From: CAYLOC01 sp964385195
Lineage (GTDB): Bacteria; Actinomycetota; Actinomycetes; Propionibacteriales; Nocardioidaceae
DNA: 54,180 bases
Direction: 5' to 3'
Assembly: GCA_964385195.1 (NCBI GenBank)
Contig: CAYLOC010000001.1
Location: forward strand, 1-54,180
Made by a program: the position numbers and the translations under genes. Each line of letters starts with the position of its first letter. The first letter of the stretch is position 1. The notes beneath the pieces are model-generated. The model saw only the letters and a list, made by a program, of their open reading frames with translations, ran no database searches and had not been told where the DNA came from. Of this stretch, positions 1-9,337 are shown piece after piece.

Positions 1-80
1 GACCCCCGCGTGGGGACCCGCTCGGAAGTTGAGTTTCAGGTTTCGGACGCAACATCGCTTCAGCGGCCGGTCACCACGGG

Positions 81-86
81 TAGGGC
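81..86 (+). promoter_or_regulatory. -10 box, leaderless start of the XRE-like gene
   Basis: TAGGGC, 6 bases before the ATG at 93. The last base departs from TANNNT. Confidence 0.35.
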
Positions 87-92
87 AGAGGT

Positions 93-1745
93 ATGGGCTT
101 GGTGAAGCCCGGCTGGGTCCTGCGCTCGGCCCGGCTCTACTGCGGAGACCCCCGGCTCCGCGTTGCTGCGACGTTCGCGCAAGGCAACGAGTGGTTCCCG
201 CCCGTCCACCGATCGCAGGTCAGTCGCTGGGAGAACGGTGACATCGCACCATCGCTGGACCTGGTCCGGCGCTATGAGTCCGTCTGCGGGATGCCACCCG
301 GACAACTGGTGAGCGCGATCGACCTCGTCAACCGAGACGAAGAGCCGTTCCGTCCCGGGCCCACACTTCGCCGCCCCCCGAGCGAGGACCGCTTCGACAT
401 CGCAGAGGCAACACTGCACGCCGCCATCACGGACGCGCCCATCAGCGGAGACAACTGGGATGCACTATCGGCGCTGCTGGGACAGAACCCCACCACGCTG
501 CTGCTCGATGAGCATTGGGAGAAACTCATCATCCGCGGACTACAGGAGATGGACGTCAGCGTCGGGCTCGCCTACCAACAACGATCGGAGGCCATGGCAC
601 GCATCGCGAGCCACCCACGCGCCGCCCCCCGAGTGATCTCGGTCGTCCGTCGGGTGCTCGGCGATCCGGCAGCCCAGGTCTACAGCGAGGCCGCCGCCCT
701 GCTCCTGTGCTGCCCCCATCACGACGCCGGCGCCGTCCTGGCAGCGTCCGTGCGTGACCCGGTCAACGAGAACGCGCTGCGCGCGGCGCTGTTCAGCTCC
801 GCGGCACTGCTCCGACGCGGACGTGCGTCCAAGGAGGTGGCGGTGGACCTGGTGCGTGCCGCGCTGCAGCACTGCAGGGACGAGAGCATGACCTACCGGG
901 TACGTCGCGCCGCTGCGGACCTGCTCCTCGCGCTGGACACGACCACGAGACGCCGGCTTTCCGCCACCTTGCGCTCCGACGGTGCCGAGGAGGCCATCGC
1001 CTCGATCGTGCACGGGGACGGGCCGCGGCCGTTGCAGCTGCTGCGAGGGCTGCGACACCGCGTCCGGCAGCGGTTGACCCACCAGCTCGGGCCACGCCTG
1101 GAGGAGGAAGAGCCGTTGCTCCGGCTGGTCGACCACATCACGGTCGAGACCAATGACGAGCAGCGCGGCAAGACGTTACAGCTGCTGATGCTGCTTCCGT
1201 TCGGGCCTGCCGTCGGGCGGGCCTACCTGGCCGAGCTCAGGGAGGCGCTGGCCCAGGGCGACTCGTTGAATGTCCACGAGGCACTGAGCATCCTGTTGTG
1301 CTTGACGCCAGCCGACTCGACCGAACCGGTCGCCGACGTGGCCGTACGGTCCTGTGCCGTTCCCGACGATCCCGATGAGTTGGCCGTGGAGGCGTGCTGG
1401 GCGCTGGGGAATGCCAAGTTCACCCCGGCAACGGACAGCGAACGGACCATCGAGCGGGTCCGGACCGCCGTCGTCGAGGTCCTCGACGGCGACCGGACCG
1501 CGTCCGTGCGGCTGCTGGAGGGATGGGGGTATGTGTTGGGGATCCGGGGAGCGTACGACGTCCTCGAACACCTCCCTCCGAACGGCCATGTCGCGGAGGC
1601 CTGGGAGCACACCCGACGCTGGTGGCTGGACCTCCCCCCTGCCCTGCGGCACGCAGCCACCGAGGACCACGCCCGGATCAGCCCCAGATCTCCTCGGCGG
1701 TCTCCACCACCAACCGCAGCTTCGCGATCTGCTCATCGACGCTGA
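93..1745 (+). CDS. XRE-like regulator with long helical repeat body
   Basis: A 550-residue protein of unknown role. Residues about 35-70 contain a helix-turn-helix-like segment (RSQVSRWENG) typical of XRE/Cro recognition helices. The remaining roughly 450 residues are Ala/Leu/Arg-rich amphipathic helices that resemble HEAT or ARM repeats. There is no signal peptide or membrane segment, so it is probably cytoplasmic. The start is supported by TAGGGC at 81-86 followed by 6 bases and ATG, the leaderless spacing seen across the window. The last 68 bases run antisense through the 3' end of the convergent MetE-like gene, so the Arg/Ser/Pro-rich tail is probably a run-on rather than a domain. DNA binding is inferred from the HTH only; the target and function are unknown. 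Confidence 0.6.
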   Translation: MGLVKPGWVLRSARLYCGDPRLRVAATFAQGNEWFPPVHRSQVSRWENGDIAPSLDLVRRYESVCGMPPGQLVSAIDLVNRDEEPFRPGPTLRRPPSEDRFDIAEATLHAAITDAPISGDNWDALSALLGQNPTTLLLDEHWEKLIIRGLQEMDVSVGLAYQQRSEAMARIASHPRAAPRVISVVRRVLGDPAAQVYSEAAALLLCCPHHDAGAVLAASVRDPVNENALRAALFSSAALLRRGRASKEVAVDLVRAALQHCRDESMTYRVRRAAADLLLALDTTTRRRLSATLRSDGAEEAIASIVHGDGPRPLQLLRGLRHRVRQRLTHQLGPRLEEEEPLLRLVDHITVETNDEQRGKTLQLLMLLPFGPAVGRAYLAELREALAQGDSLNVHEALSILLCLTPADSTEPVADVAVRSCAVPDDPDELAVEACWALGNAKFTPATDSERTIERVRTAVVEVLDGDRTASVRLLEGWGYVLGIRGAYDVLEHLPPNGHVAEAWEHTRRWWLDLPPALRHAATEDHARISPRSPRRSPPPTAASRSAHRR

Positions 1746-2799
1746 GCCGGTTCCCCTCGACGGTGGAGGAGAACCCGCACTGCGGAGACAGGCACAGCTG
1801 CTCCACCGGCACGTACGTGCTGGCCTCCTCCACGCGACGCTTCAGCGTGTCCTTGTCCTCCAACGCGGCGGTTTTCGTCGTCACCAGGCCGAGCACGACC
1901 TGCTTGCCCTTCGGCACGAACCGCAACGGCTCGAACCCGCCGGACCGCTCGTCGTCCCACTCGCAGAAGAAGCCGTCCACCTCCAGTCCCGAGAACAGCG
2001 CCTCGGCCACGAACTCGTACCCGCCCTGCGCCACCCAGGAGGAGCGGAAGTTCCCGCGACACATATGCGTCGTGACCTGCATGCCCTCCGGGCGCCCGGC
2101 GAGCGCGGCGTTGATGTTGGCGACGTACTGCTCATGCTGATGGTCCGGATCACCCCCCTGCGCCGCCACCATCGCCCGCTGCTCGGGGTCGTTGAGGTAG
2201 GCCAGGCTCGTGTCGTCCAGCTGCAGGTAGGTACAGCCGAGCTCACCCAGCCGATGGATCTGCTCGGCGTACGCAGCGGTGAGATCGGACCAGAAGCCGT
2301 CCAGCTGCGGGTACACGCGCTCGTCGATCGCTGCGCGTCCGCCGCGGTAGTGCACCATGTTCGGTGAGGGGATGGACAGCTTGGGAACCTGGTCGTCGCC
2401 GACGTGGTCGCGAAGGTAGCCGAACGCATCCGCGAAGATCGTCTTGCCCAGCCGGACCCGGTCGTGCACCGCCAGGGCGGCGGTCTCGAAGTCGAGGTCT
2501 CCGGCAGCATTGCGGAAGTGCACCTGCAGCGTCTCGTCGGTGCGGTCGATGCCGTCCAGGGCATAGATGAAGTCCATGTGCCAGGCGGTACGCCGGAACT
2601 CACCGTCGGTCGCCGACCGCAGTCCCACCGCACGCTGCAGCGCGATGACGTCGTCGATGCAGCGGTCCTCTACCTCCCGCAAGGCCTCGGCATCGATCTC
2701 GCCGGCCGCGTGGCGGGCACGGGCCTGGAGCAGGGCGGGCGGTCGAAGCAGGCTGCCGACGTGGTCGGCCCGGAACGGGGGAAGGTCACGAAGAGTCAT
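1678..2799 (-). CDS. Short cobalamin-independent methionine synthase family protein (MetE C-terminal type)
   Basis: A 373-residue zinc methyltransferase of the MetE C-terminal-domain type, without the N-terminal half of full-length MetE. The family moves a methyl group to homocysteine or a similar thiol. The zinc ligands are visible as H245-x-C247 (THMCRGN) and C341 (LSPQCGF), with an acidic FCEWDD segment between them. The start is the ATG giving MTLRDLPPF; reading further upstream would run into the divergent PAP2 gene. Short family members may use donors other than methyl-tetrahydropteroyl-triglutamate, so the substrate is uncertain. It is convergent with, and overlaps by 68 bases, the XRE-like gene. 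Confidence 0.85.
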   Translation of the reverse strand: MTLRDLPPFRADHVGSLLRPPALLQARARHAAGEIDAEALREVEDRCIDDVIALQRAVGLRSATDGEFRRTAWHMDFIYALDGIDRTDETLQVHFRNAAGDLDFETAALAVHDRVRLGKTIFADAFGYLRDHVGDDQVPKLSIPSPNMVHYRGGRAAIDERVYPQLDGFWSDLTAAYAEQIHRLGELGCTYLQLDDTSLAYLNDPEQRAMVAAQGGDPDHQHEQYVANINAALAGRPEGMQVTTHMCRGNFRSSWVAQGGYEFVAEALFSGLEVDGFFCEWDDERSGGFEPLRFVPKGKQVVLGLVTTKTAALEDKDTLKRRVEEASTYVPVEQLCLSPQCGFSSTVEGNRLSVDEQIAKLRLVVETAEEIWG

Positions 2800-2893
2800 G
2801 TCTTCCAACGTCTGCCCCGAAGCAGCCGTTGTCAACTCCTGTCCGGCGCGGTTGAGGCTGGTGGGACACTGGCCCCGGGAGGTGTGCAGCCAC

Positions 2894-3634
2894 ATGGAGC
2901 AGGGCCGGTCAGACGCCGGGACCGTCGACGAGCACACCGGCGCCATCGCCCGACCGGACGCACTGTTGGCGAAGGTGGCGGCGGCCCCGACGCGCTTCTG
3001 GGTCGGATGCCTGTTCGCGGTCCTCTTCGGGTGGGTGACCCTCGATGTGTTACTGACCGGGCCCCTCGTCACGTTCGACCACGTGGTGGAGTCATGGGTG
3101 GTCCATCACATCCCGCACGACGTCATCCTCACGATGCGACGCTGGGTGGTGCTGCCGGGGCAACGCCTGTACAACGTGCCACCGCTGGGCGTGCTGGCGG
3201 TCCTGGCCGCATGGCGTCACCGGCAGCTCCGGCCGATGGCCGTCCCGCTGGCGGTGATGGTGTTCCTGGCCGTCGTCGTGCCGGCGATGAAGATCTGGAC
3301 CGGTCGCACCAACCCGCTCAGCGGCGGGGACCACCTGTGGGCGGGCGGCACCGAGTACCCCTCCGGCCACGAGATCAACGCCATCGTGGTGTGGGGGATG
3401 ACGTTCCTGCTCGCGACCACGCTGTCCTGGCCGGTCGGTCGCTGGCTGACCGCCAGACGACGGGCGCTGCTGACCACCCTGATGGGGGTCGTCGTCGGTG
3501 GAGCGGTGGTCATCGCCCGTACCCACTGGCTCAGCGACGTGATCGCCAGCATCTTCTTCTCCCTACCACTGCTGTGGGCGATCCAGTGGTACGGGATGGT
3601 GCGACAGACATCGCCTGAAGGAGGCCCGCCATGA
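2894..3634 (+). CDS. PAP2-family membrane phosphatase
   Basis: A 246-residue integral membrane protein with about five hydrophobic segments. It carries the three PAP2 phosphatase motifs: KIWTGRTNP, then PSGHE with the catalytic His, then ARTHWLSDV with the second His and Asp. Family members remove phosphate from lipid phosphates such as phosphatidate or undecaprenyl pyrophosphate at the outer membrane face. The start gives MEQGRSDAG, with GGGAGG about 11 bases upstream. The stop overlaps the following methyltransferase start (ATGA), so the two are translationally coupled. The specific lipid substrate cannot be told. Confidence 0.85.
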   Translation: MEQGRSDAGTVDEHTGAIARPDALLAKVAAAPTRFWVGCLFAVLFGWVTLDVLLTGPLVTFDHVVESWVVHHIPHDVILTMRRWVVLPGQRLYNVPPLGVLAVLAAWRHRQLRPMAVPLAVMVFLAVVVPAMKIWTGRTNPLSGGDHLWAGGTEYPSGHEINAIVVWGMTFLLATTLSWPVGRWLTARRRALLTTLMGVVVGGAVVIARTHWLSDVIASIFFSLPLLWAIQWYGMVRQTSPEGGPP

Positions 3635-4380
3635 CCGAAGCGATCCGGGAGTACTGGGACATCGATGCCGCCACCTACGACCGATCCGCGAGCCACCACC
3701 CCAGCACACCGTTGCAGCGTGCCGCCTGGCGGGGTGCGCTCGCGCAACTCGTCGGAGAACGAAACGGCCTACGGGTGCTCGACGTCGGTGCAGGCACCGG
3801 ATTCCTGTCGTTGCTGCTTGCCGAACTCGGTCACCGGGTGACGGCGGCGGACCTGTCCTCCGGGATGCTGGAGCAGTTGCAACGTAAGGCCGCGGAGGGC
3901 GGCTACGCGGTATCGACCACGCAGACCGACGCCACGGGGGTGCCGGCCGGGCCGTTCGACGTGGTCGTCTCCCGGCATCTGATGTGGCTGCTGCCTGACC
4001 CGGTGGCGGCGTTGCGAGCCTGGGCTGCGGCGGCACCCTCTGGCCGGTTGGTGCTCGTGGACAGTGAGTGGGGGTCGTCCGCGGACGCGACGGAGCGGGT
4101 ACGCCGATCCGCCCGGCACGCTCTCGCGCGCGTCCGCCGTACCCCTCCGGCTCACCATGCCGACTTCGACGAGGTGACCCGGGAGCGGCTGCCGCTCGGT
4201 CACGGCCCCAGCCCTGCCGAGTTGCTGGAGGTCGTAACGGCCGCGGGCTGGGCTGCTCCGCAGGCCCATCGGCTGGACACCGTCGAGTGGGCCATGCGCG
4301 AGCGGCTGCCGTGGCCCGAGCGAGCCCTCGGCGTACCACCGCTGTTCGCGATCGTTGCTGACTCCCCGGCGCCCGACTGA
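3631..4380 (+). CDS. Class I SAM-dependent methyltransferase
   Basis: A 249-residue UbiE/Methyltransf_11-type protein. The SAM-binding motif VLDVGAGTGFLSLLL is near residues 48-62, followed by the acidic VTAADLSSGML loop. The N-terminus (EYWDIDAATYDRSA) is typical of small-molecule methyltransferases. It overlaps the PAP2 gene by 4 bases, so the pair is probably one operon. No substrate can be assigned; the link to the phosphatase hints at a lipid or quinone-like acceptor, but that is inference. Confidence 0.85.
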   Translation: MTEAIREYWDIDAATYDRSASHHPSTPLQRAAWRGALAQLVGERNGLRVLDVGAGTGFLSLLLAELGHRVTAADLSSGMLEQLQRKAAEGGYAVSTTQTDATGVPAGPFDVVVSRHLMWLLPDPVAALRAWAAAAPSGRLVLVDSEWGSSADATERVRRSARHALARVRRTPPAHHADFDEVTRERLPLGHGPSPAELLEVVTAAGWAAPQAHRLDTVEWAMRERLPWPERALGVPPLFAIVADSPAPD

Positions 4381-4470
4381 CACATACCCGACATCTCCAA
4401 CGGTGGACAGCCGGCTTCGTGACCCCTAAGTTGGCTCGGTACTACTCATTACCCACCAAGGAGAGTGTCT

Positions 4471-7005
4471 ATGAGGACGGGCCCCCGACGCAGCCTGGCC
4501 ATCGTGTCCAGCGCCGCGCTCGCTGTGGGTACGCTCACCGCGCTCGCCGCCCCTGCACCCGCGGCGAACACGAGCGCCCCCCAGCAGCGTTCCGCACACG
4601 CACCCAACACCGACCATCCGACCCTGACCGACGACCTGCCCGATCCGCTCAGCAGCAAGCAGTCCGCCTTGCGCAAAAAGGCGCTGGCGGACGTCCTCAG
4701 CGGCAAACGGAAAGCGGTCACCATCAACGGCAGCACCGTCGTGAAGATGGGCACCGAGCCCACGAAGGCGGAACGGCCGTCGAAGCGGATGTTCACCCAC
4801 CCGCAGCAGGCCGCCGCGGCGGAGCCGGAGATCACCGCAGACTCCGCGCCGCTGACCCTGCAGTCCCACCGTCGGCACAACGACCGCCAAGATCGCTATG
4901 TCGAGCTGTCGCGGGAGAAGACCGACAACCTGTTCGTGATCCTCGTCGAGTTCGGCAACGAACGGGACCCGAACTACCCCGACGAGGACAGTGACCCGGA
5001 GACTCCCGGGCCCTACAAGTTCGACGGACCGTTGCATGGGAACATCCCCCAGCCGGACCGCACGAAGAACAACTCCACGATCTGGTCACCGAACTTCGAC
5101 AAGGACCACTACCGCAACCTGTACTTCAACGACAACCGCAAACAGTCGCTGACCAGCTACTACCAGAAGCAGTCCTCGGGCCGGTACTCCGTCGAGGGCG
5201 AGATCGCCGGCTGGGTGCAGGTGCCCTACAACGAGGCGCGGTACGGCCGGAACATCTCCTTCAACCCCGACGGCAGCGTGGCCTGCCAGAGCATCGTGTG
5301 CCCGAACGTGTGGCACATGGTCGAGGACGGGCTCGACGCCTGGGTGGCGAAGAAGAAGGGCGCCGGGATGACCACGGCGGAGATCAAGGCCGAGTTGGCG
5401 AAGTTCGACGAGTGGGACCGCTACGACTACGACGGCGACGGCAACTTCAACGAGCCGGACGGCTACATCGACCACTTCCAGATCCTGCACGCCGGTGCCG
5501 GCGAAGCGGCCGGTGCTCCGGTGTACGGCGAGGACGCGGTCTGGTCCCACAGCTGGTACGTCAACGCCGACAAGATCGGTGTGAGCGGCCCGTCGTACAA
5601 CCCCTACGGCGGTTACCAGATCGGCGACACCGGGATGTGGGTCGGCAACTACCTGACCGAGCCGGAGAACGCCGGCCTGGGAGTGCTCGCACACGAGTAC
5701 GGCCATGACCTGGGGCTCCCGGACGAATACGACACCACCTACACCGGCGAGGCGAGCTCGGCGTTCTGGACGCTGATGTCCTCCGGTTCCTACATGTCAC
5801 TGCCGCAGGACGAGGGGATCGGCACCCGGGCCGTCGACCTCAATGCGTGGGACAAGCTGCAGCTCGGGTGGCTGGACTACATCATCGCCACGCCAGGGAT
5901 GAACCGCCGTTATGTCCTGGGTCCGGCAGAGTACAACTCACGACGCCCCCAGGGGATGGTCGTCGTACTGCCCGACAAGGAGGTCACCTACGACTACGGG
6001 GACCCGTACGCCGGTGCGCACATGTGGTGGTCGACGAAGGGCAACCAGATGACCACCACGATGACCCACGCATTCGACCTGTCCGAGGCATCCTCCGCTG
6101 AGGTCACGTTGAAGTCGAGGTTCTCCATCGAGACCGGCTACGACTTCCTCTACGCAGAGGTGTCCACCGACGGCGGTGCCACCTGGACGGCGCTGGACGG
6201 GACGGTGAACGGGGCGCCGTTCTCCTCCGATGCCGGCGGGAACCCGGCGATCACCGGGTCCACCGACGGCGAGTGGGCCGACGTCAGCATCCCGCTGGAT
6301 GCCTATGCCGGCCAACAGGTGGAGTTCCGGTTCCGGTACGCGACCGACCCCGCCGTCGCCGGCGACGGGTTCTTCGCCGACAACTTCGCGCTCACCGCCG
6401 ACGGTGAGACGGTGTACAGCGACGGGGCCGAGGAGGGTGACCACGGCTGGAGCCTTGATGGCTTCAAGGCCACCACCGGAACGGAGACGGTCAGCTACGA
6501 CAACTTCTACATCGTGGCGAACCGGAACTATGTCTCCTACGACAAGACGCTGGAGTACGGTCCGTACAACTTCGGGTTCCCCGACCGCAGGAACTGGGTC
6601 GAGCACTACCCGTACCAGGACGGCGTCTTGATCTCCTACTGGGACACCTCCTACGTGGACAACAACGTGGGTCAACACCCGGGCCACGGCCTGATCCTGC
6701 CGATCGACGCGCATCCGCGCCCGGTCTACAACATGGAGGGCCAGGCATGGAACACCCGGATCCAGGTGTACGACGCCACGTTCGGTACCCAGCGGGTGGA
6801 CTCGTTCATGTTGCACGTGAACGGCAAGCCGAGTTACCTGCGCGGTGGCCACGCGGTCCGCATGTTCAACGACCACCGGCAGTACTGGTACCCGAGTAAG
6901 CCGGACGCCGGCGTCAAGGTGCCCGAGACCGGCACGCACATCAAGGTGCAGCACGAGCGCGGCACCTCGGTCGTGCTGCGGGTGAAGGCGCCAGCGATCG
7001 GCTGA
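4471..7005 (+). CDS. Secreted M6 metalloprotease (immune inhibitor A-like)
   Basis: An 844-residue secreted zinc endopeptidase. A Sec signal peptide (MRTGPRRSLAIV, hydrophobic stretch, then APAPAANT) is followed by a propeptide of about 100 residues and the M6 catalytic domain. The zinc motif HEYGHDLGLPDEYD begins at residue 408; two His and the downstream Asp are the expected ligands. Beyond about residue 510 there is a beta-rich adhesive module (YDFLYAEVSTDGGATW) typical of immune inhibitor A proteins, with Asp/Gly-rich calcium-type loops such as DYDGDGNFNEPDG. The start is fixed by AAGGAGA 7 bases upstream. It probably degrades extracellular protein. A small lipoprotein gene follows after 20 bases. 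Confidence 0.93.
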   Translation: MRTGPRRSLAIVSSAALAVGTLTALAAPAPAANTSAPQQRSAHAPNTDHPTLTDDLPDPLSSKQSALRKKALADVLSGKRKAVTINGSTVVKMGTEPTKAERPSKRMFTHPQQAAAAEPEITADSAPLTLQSHRRHNDRQDRYVELSREKTDNLFVILVEFGNERDPNYPDEDSDPETPGPYKFDGPLHGNIPQPDRTKNNSTIWSPNFDKDHYRNLYFNDNRKQSLTSYYQKQSSGRYSVEGEIAGWVQVPYNEARYGRNISFNPDGSVACQSIVCPNVWHMVEDGLDAWVAKKKGAGMTTAEIKAELAKFDEWDRYDYDGDGNFNEPDGYIDHFQILHAGAGEAAGAPVYGEDAVWSHSWYVNADKIGVSGPSYNPYGGYQIGDTGMWVGNYLTEPENAGLGVLAHEYGHDLGLPDEYDTTYTGEASSAFWTLMSSGSYMSLPQDEGIGTRAVDLNAWDKLQLGWLDYIIATPGMNRRYVLGPAEYNSRRPQGMVVVLPDKEVTYDYGDPYAGAHMWWSTKGNQMTTTMTHAFDLSEASSAEVTLKSRFSIETGYDFLYAEVSTDGGATWTALDGTVNGAPFSSDAGGNPAITGSTDGEWADVSIPLDAYAGQQVEFRFRYATDPAVAGDGFFADNFALTADGETVYSDGAEEGDHGWSLDGFKATTGTETVSYDNFYIVANRNYVSYDKTLEYGPYNFGFPDRRNWVEHYPYQDGVLISYWDTSYVDNNVGQHPGHGLILPIDAHPRPVYNMEGQAWNTRIQVYDATFGTQRVDSFMLHVNGKPSYLRGGHAVRMFNDHRQYWYPSKPDAGVKVPETGTHIKVQHERGTSVVLRVKAPAIG

Positions 7006-7025
7006 TCGGCGCGGAGCGGGAACCT

Positions 7026-7514
7026 GTGCCGACCCGCGTGCGTCCCACCACCATGGGACGTCACCACGGTCTCGGCGCAGTCGTCGCCGGTGTGGCCCTG
7101 CTCGCCTCCGTCTACGGATGCGGGCAGGGCCCTCCGGTCGACCGTGACACCTCCGAGCCTTCGGGTACGTCGACGGGCGCGACCGCGGCGGCCGCCACGA
7201 CACTCAGTGACGCGCTACCGTCGACACCGATGGCTGCCTCCCCCTCACCACCTGGTGGTCCGCGGATCGAACCCGGTCCGCACGGCACCTTCCGGGCCCG
7301 TTACCCGTGGACGGCCACGGGCAAGGTGACGCGCGACCCCGACGATGGCTGCCTGCTGCTCGTCACCGATGACGCGACGTACGCACTGGTCGGCGAGCCG
7401 GACGTCCTCCCCGAACCCGGACGCCGCGTCACGGTGCAGGGCATGGTGGACCGGACGTTGTCCACGCTTTGTACGGAGCTGCCCTTGCAGGTCGACGTCG
7501 TCACCCCGCAGTAG
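7026..7514 (+). CDS. Small putative lipoprotein
   Basis: A 162-residue protein with a basic N-terminus, a hydrophobic segment (VVAGVALLAS) and a cysteine in a loose lipobox (SVYGC), then a Ser/Thr/Pro-rich linker. The remaining 90 or so residues (RYPWTATGKVTRD, TYALVGEPDVLPEPGRRVTV) look like a small beta-barrel with OB-type features. The GTG start has GGAG about 9 bases upstream; an ATG nine codons later is possible. It lies 20 bases after the protease and is probably co-transcribed. The Tyr at -2 of the lipobox is unusual, so lipidation is likely rather than certain. Function unknown. Confidence 0.6.
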   Translation: MPTRVRPTTMGRHHGLGAVVAGVALLASVYGCGQGPPVDRDTSEPSGTSTGATAAAATTLSDALPSTPMAASPSPPGGPRIEPGPHGTFRARYPWTATGKVTRDPDDGCLLLVTDDATYALVGEPDVLPEPGRRVTVQGMVDRTLSTLCTELPLQVDVVTPQ

Positions 7515-7539
7515 CCGCTCGTCCCGGCCGGGCCGGTTC

Positions 7540-8418
7540 TCACTTGATGGAGCCGGCAGTGAGGCCGCCCACCACCTTCCGTTCGATCAACGCGAACAAG
7601 ACGATCACGGGGATCGTGGCGATCACCGACGCCGCGAACAGGTGCTGCCACTCGATGTTGTACGCCCCGAGGAACCCGTTGATCGCGACGGTCAACGGCT
7701 GTTTGTCCGGGGAGGACGTGAGGGTCAGCGCGACGAGGAACTCGTTCCAGGCCGCGATGAACGTGAAGATCAGCGCGGTCACGATCCCTGGCCCGGCGAG
7801 CGGCAGGGTGATGTGGCGAACGGCCCGCAGCCTGCCGGCGCCCTCGACCATCGCGGACTCTTCGAGCTCCTTGGGGATGGAACCGAAATAGGCCGTGAGG
7901 ATCCACACCGCGAAGGCCATGTTGAAGCCGGCGTTCACCAGGATCAACGCCCATACCGTGTTCAGGCCGTCCAACTGAAGGTACTGCCGGTAGATTCCGA
8001 CGAGCATGGACGCCGGTCGCAACATCTGGGTGACCAGGACGAGCACCAAGAACAGGATCCGACCCCGGAACTTGTGTCGTGCGGTGTAGTAGGCGGCAGG
8101 CGTGGCCACCAGCAGCACCAGAACCGTCGCCCCTCCGGCGATGATCAACGTGATGAACAGGTTGTGGATCAGGCCGGTCTGCAGCAACGTCGAGTAGGCA
8201 GACCCCTCGAAGTGCTTGGGCAGGATCGCCGAGGTCAGCAGCTCCTTCTGCGGCCGCAGCGAGGTGATGACCATGTCGAGGTACGGGAAGATGAAGAGGA
8301 ACGCGATCACGTACGTCGCGGCGCACAGTGCCACGGTCTTCCACCTCGGGCGGCCCCGGAAACGTCGCTTGCGCGGGCGTACTGCCGTCCGCGGCGGATC
8401 CAGCGTCGAGGCGGTCAT
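7540..8418 (-). CDS. Sugar ABC transporter permease (CUT1, MalG-like)
   Basis: A 292-residue inner-membrane permease with six predicted helices. It carries the EAA loop (ELEESAMVEGAGRLRAVRHITLPLAGPG) through which such permeases contact their ATPase, and the C-terminal GGLTAGSIK typical of MalG/UgpE proteins. It begins 1 base after the stop of the partner permease, so the two are one transcription unit with the binding protein. No ATPase gene is present; in many actinobacteria one shared MsiK/UgpC-type ATPase serves several such importers. Confidence 0.92.
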   Translation of the reverse strand: MTASTLDPPRTAVRPRKRRFRGRPRWKTVALCAATYVIAFLFIFPYLDMVITSLRPQKELLTSAILPKHFEGSAYSTLLQTGLIHNLFITLIIAGGATVLVLLVATPAAYYTARHKFRGRILFLVLVLVTQMLRPASMLVGIYRQYLQLDGLNTVWALILVNAGFNMAFAVWILTAYFGSIPKELEESAMVEGAGRLRAVRHITLPLAGPGIVTALIFTFIAAWNEFLVALTLTSSPDKQPLTVAINGFLGAYNIEWQHLFAASVIATIPVIVLFALIERKVVGGLTAGSIK

Positions 8419-8419
8419 C

Positions 8420-9271
8420 TCACTGCACCTCCGCCCGCCAGCCGCTCATCTTCAAGAAGACCCCGGTGAAGACGGCGACGATGCCGAAGTTGATGACCGA
8501 CATGGCGGCGGACTCCCCCAGGTCCGAGGCCTTGAGGATGTACATGAACACCGTGCTCGTCGTGGTCGAGTAGCCGGGTTGGCCGTGGGTCATGGCCCAG
8601 ATGATCGGAAAGTTGTTGAACACGTTCATGATGTTGATCAACGTGGCCACGGTGATCGCCGGCCGGAGGAGCGGCAGTGTCACCGACCAGTAGCTGCGCC
8701 AACGGGAGGCACCATCGACCTCGGCGGCCTCGTACAGCTCATCAGGGATCGTCGCCAGGCCGGCGAGGATCGCGTACGTCGAGAACGGCAGCGACACGAA
8801 GATGGCAACGAAGATCAGCCACGGCAGCGCGGAGCCGGCCTGGCCGAGGGGATCGGCCCGGTTCAGGGGGCCGACGAGTCCGAGGTCGTGCCCGATCACG
8901 TTGAACAGGCCGTACCCGGCCTGGAGCATCCACTTGAACACGATGGCGGTCATCAGCACCGAGGCAGCCCACGGCGCGACGAGCGCCCACCGCGTGACCC
9001 GCCGCCCCGGGAACCGCTTGTTGAACAGCTGAGCCAGCCCCAGCGAGACGATCATCGTGATGACGACGACCGATACGACCCAGATGACACTCCGTTCGAT
9101 GACGCCGGCGAACGCCGGCTCGTTGAACAGTTTCGTGAAGTTGCCCCACCCGTTGCCCCCTTCGATCACTCCGAAGGAGCTGAACTTCAAAAACGCACTC
9201 CGGAACATGCTCACCACGGGCCAGACCACGACGAACCCGATCAGGGCGATGGCCGGGCCGATCCACACCAA
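8420..9271 (-). CDS. Sugar ABC transporter permease (CUT1, MalF-like); start uncertain
   Basis: A 283-residue (minimum) permease with six helices and the EAA loop (ELYEAAEVDGASRWRSYWSVTLPLLRPA). The start is a problem. The given TTG leaves only one residue before the first membrane helix (VWIGPAIALIGF). The same frame continues upstream without a stop to 9337, encoding a basic segment (RRSPAGRRFARRLTP) that fits the usual cytosolic N-terminus. No ATG, GTG or TTG occurs there; CTG at 9331 is the only near-start and would give 303 residues. It follows the binding-protein stop directly. Confidence 0.88.
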   Translation of the reverse strand: MVWIGPAIALIGFVVVWPVVSMFRSAFLKFSSFGVIEGGNGWGNFTKLFNEPAFAGVIERSVIWVVSVVVITMIVSLGLAQLFNKRFPGRRVTRWALVAPWAASVLMTAIVFKWMLQAGYGLFNVIGHDLGLVGPLNRADPLGQAGSALPWLIFVAIFVSLPFSTYAILAGLATIPDELYEAAEVDGASRWRSYWSVTLPLLRPAITVATLINIMNVFNNFPIIWAMTHGQPGYSTTTSTVFMYILKASDLGESAAMSVINFGIVAVFTGVFLKMSGWRAEVQ

Positions 9272-9337
9272 CGGGGTCAGCCGACGGGCGAAACGGCGAC
9301 CCGCGGGCGACCGTCTTGTTGTACGCAGCAGCGACTC

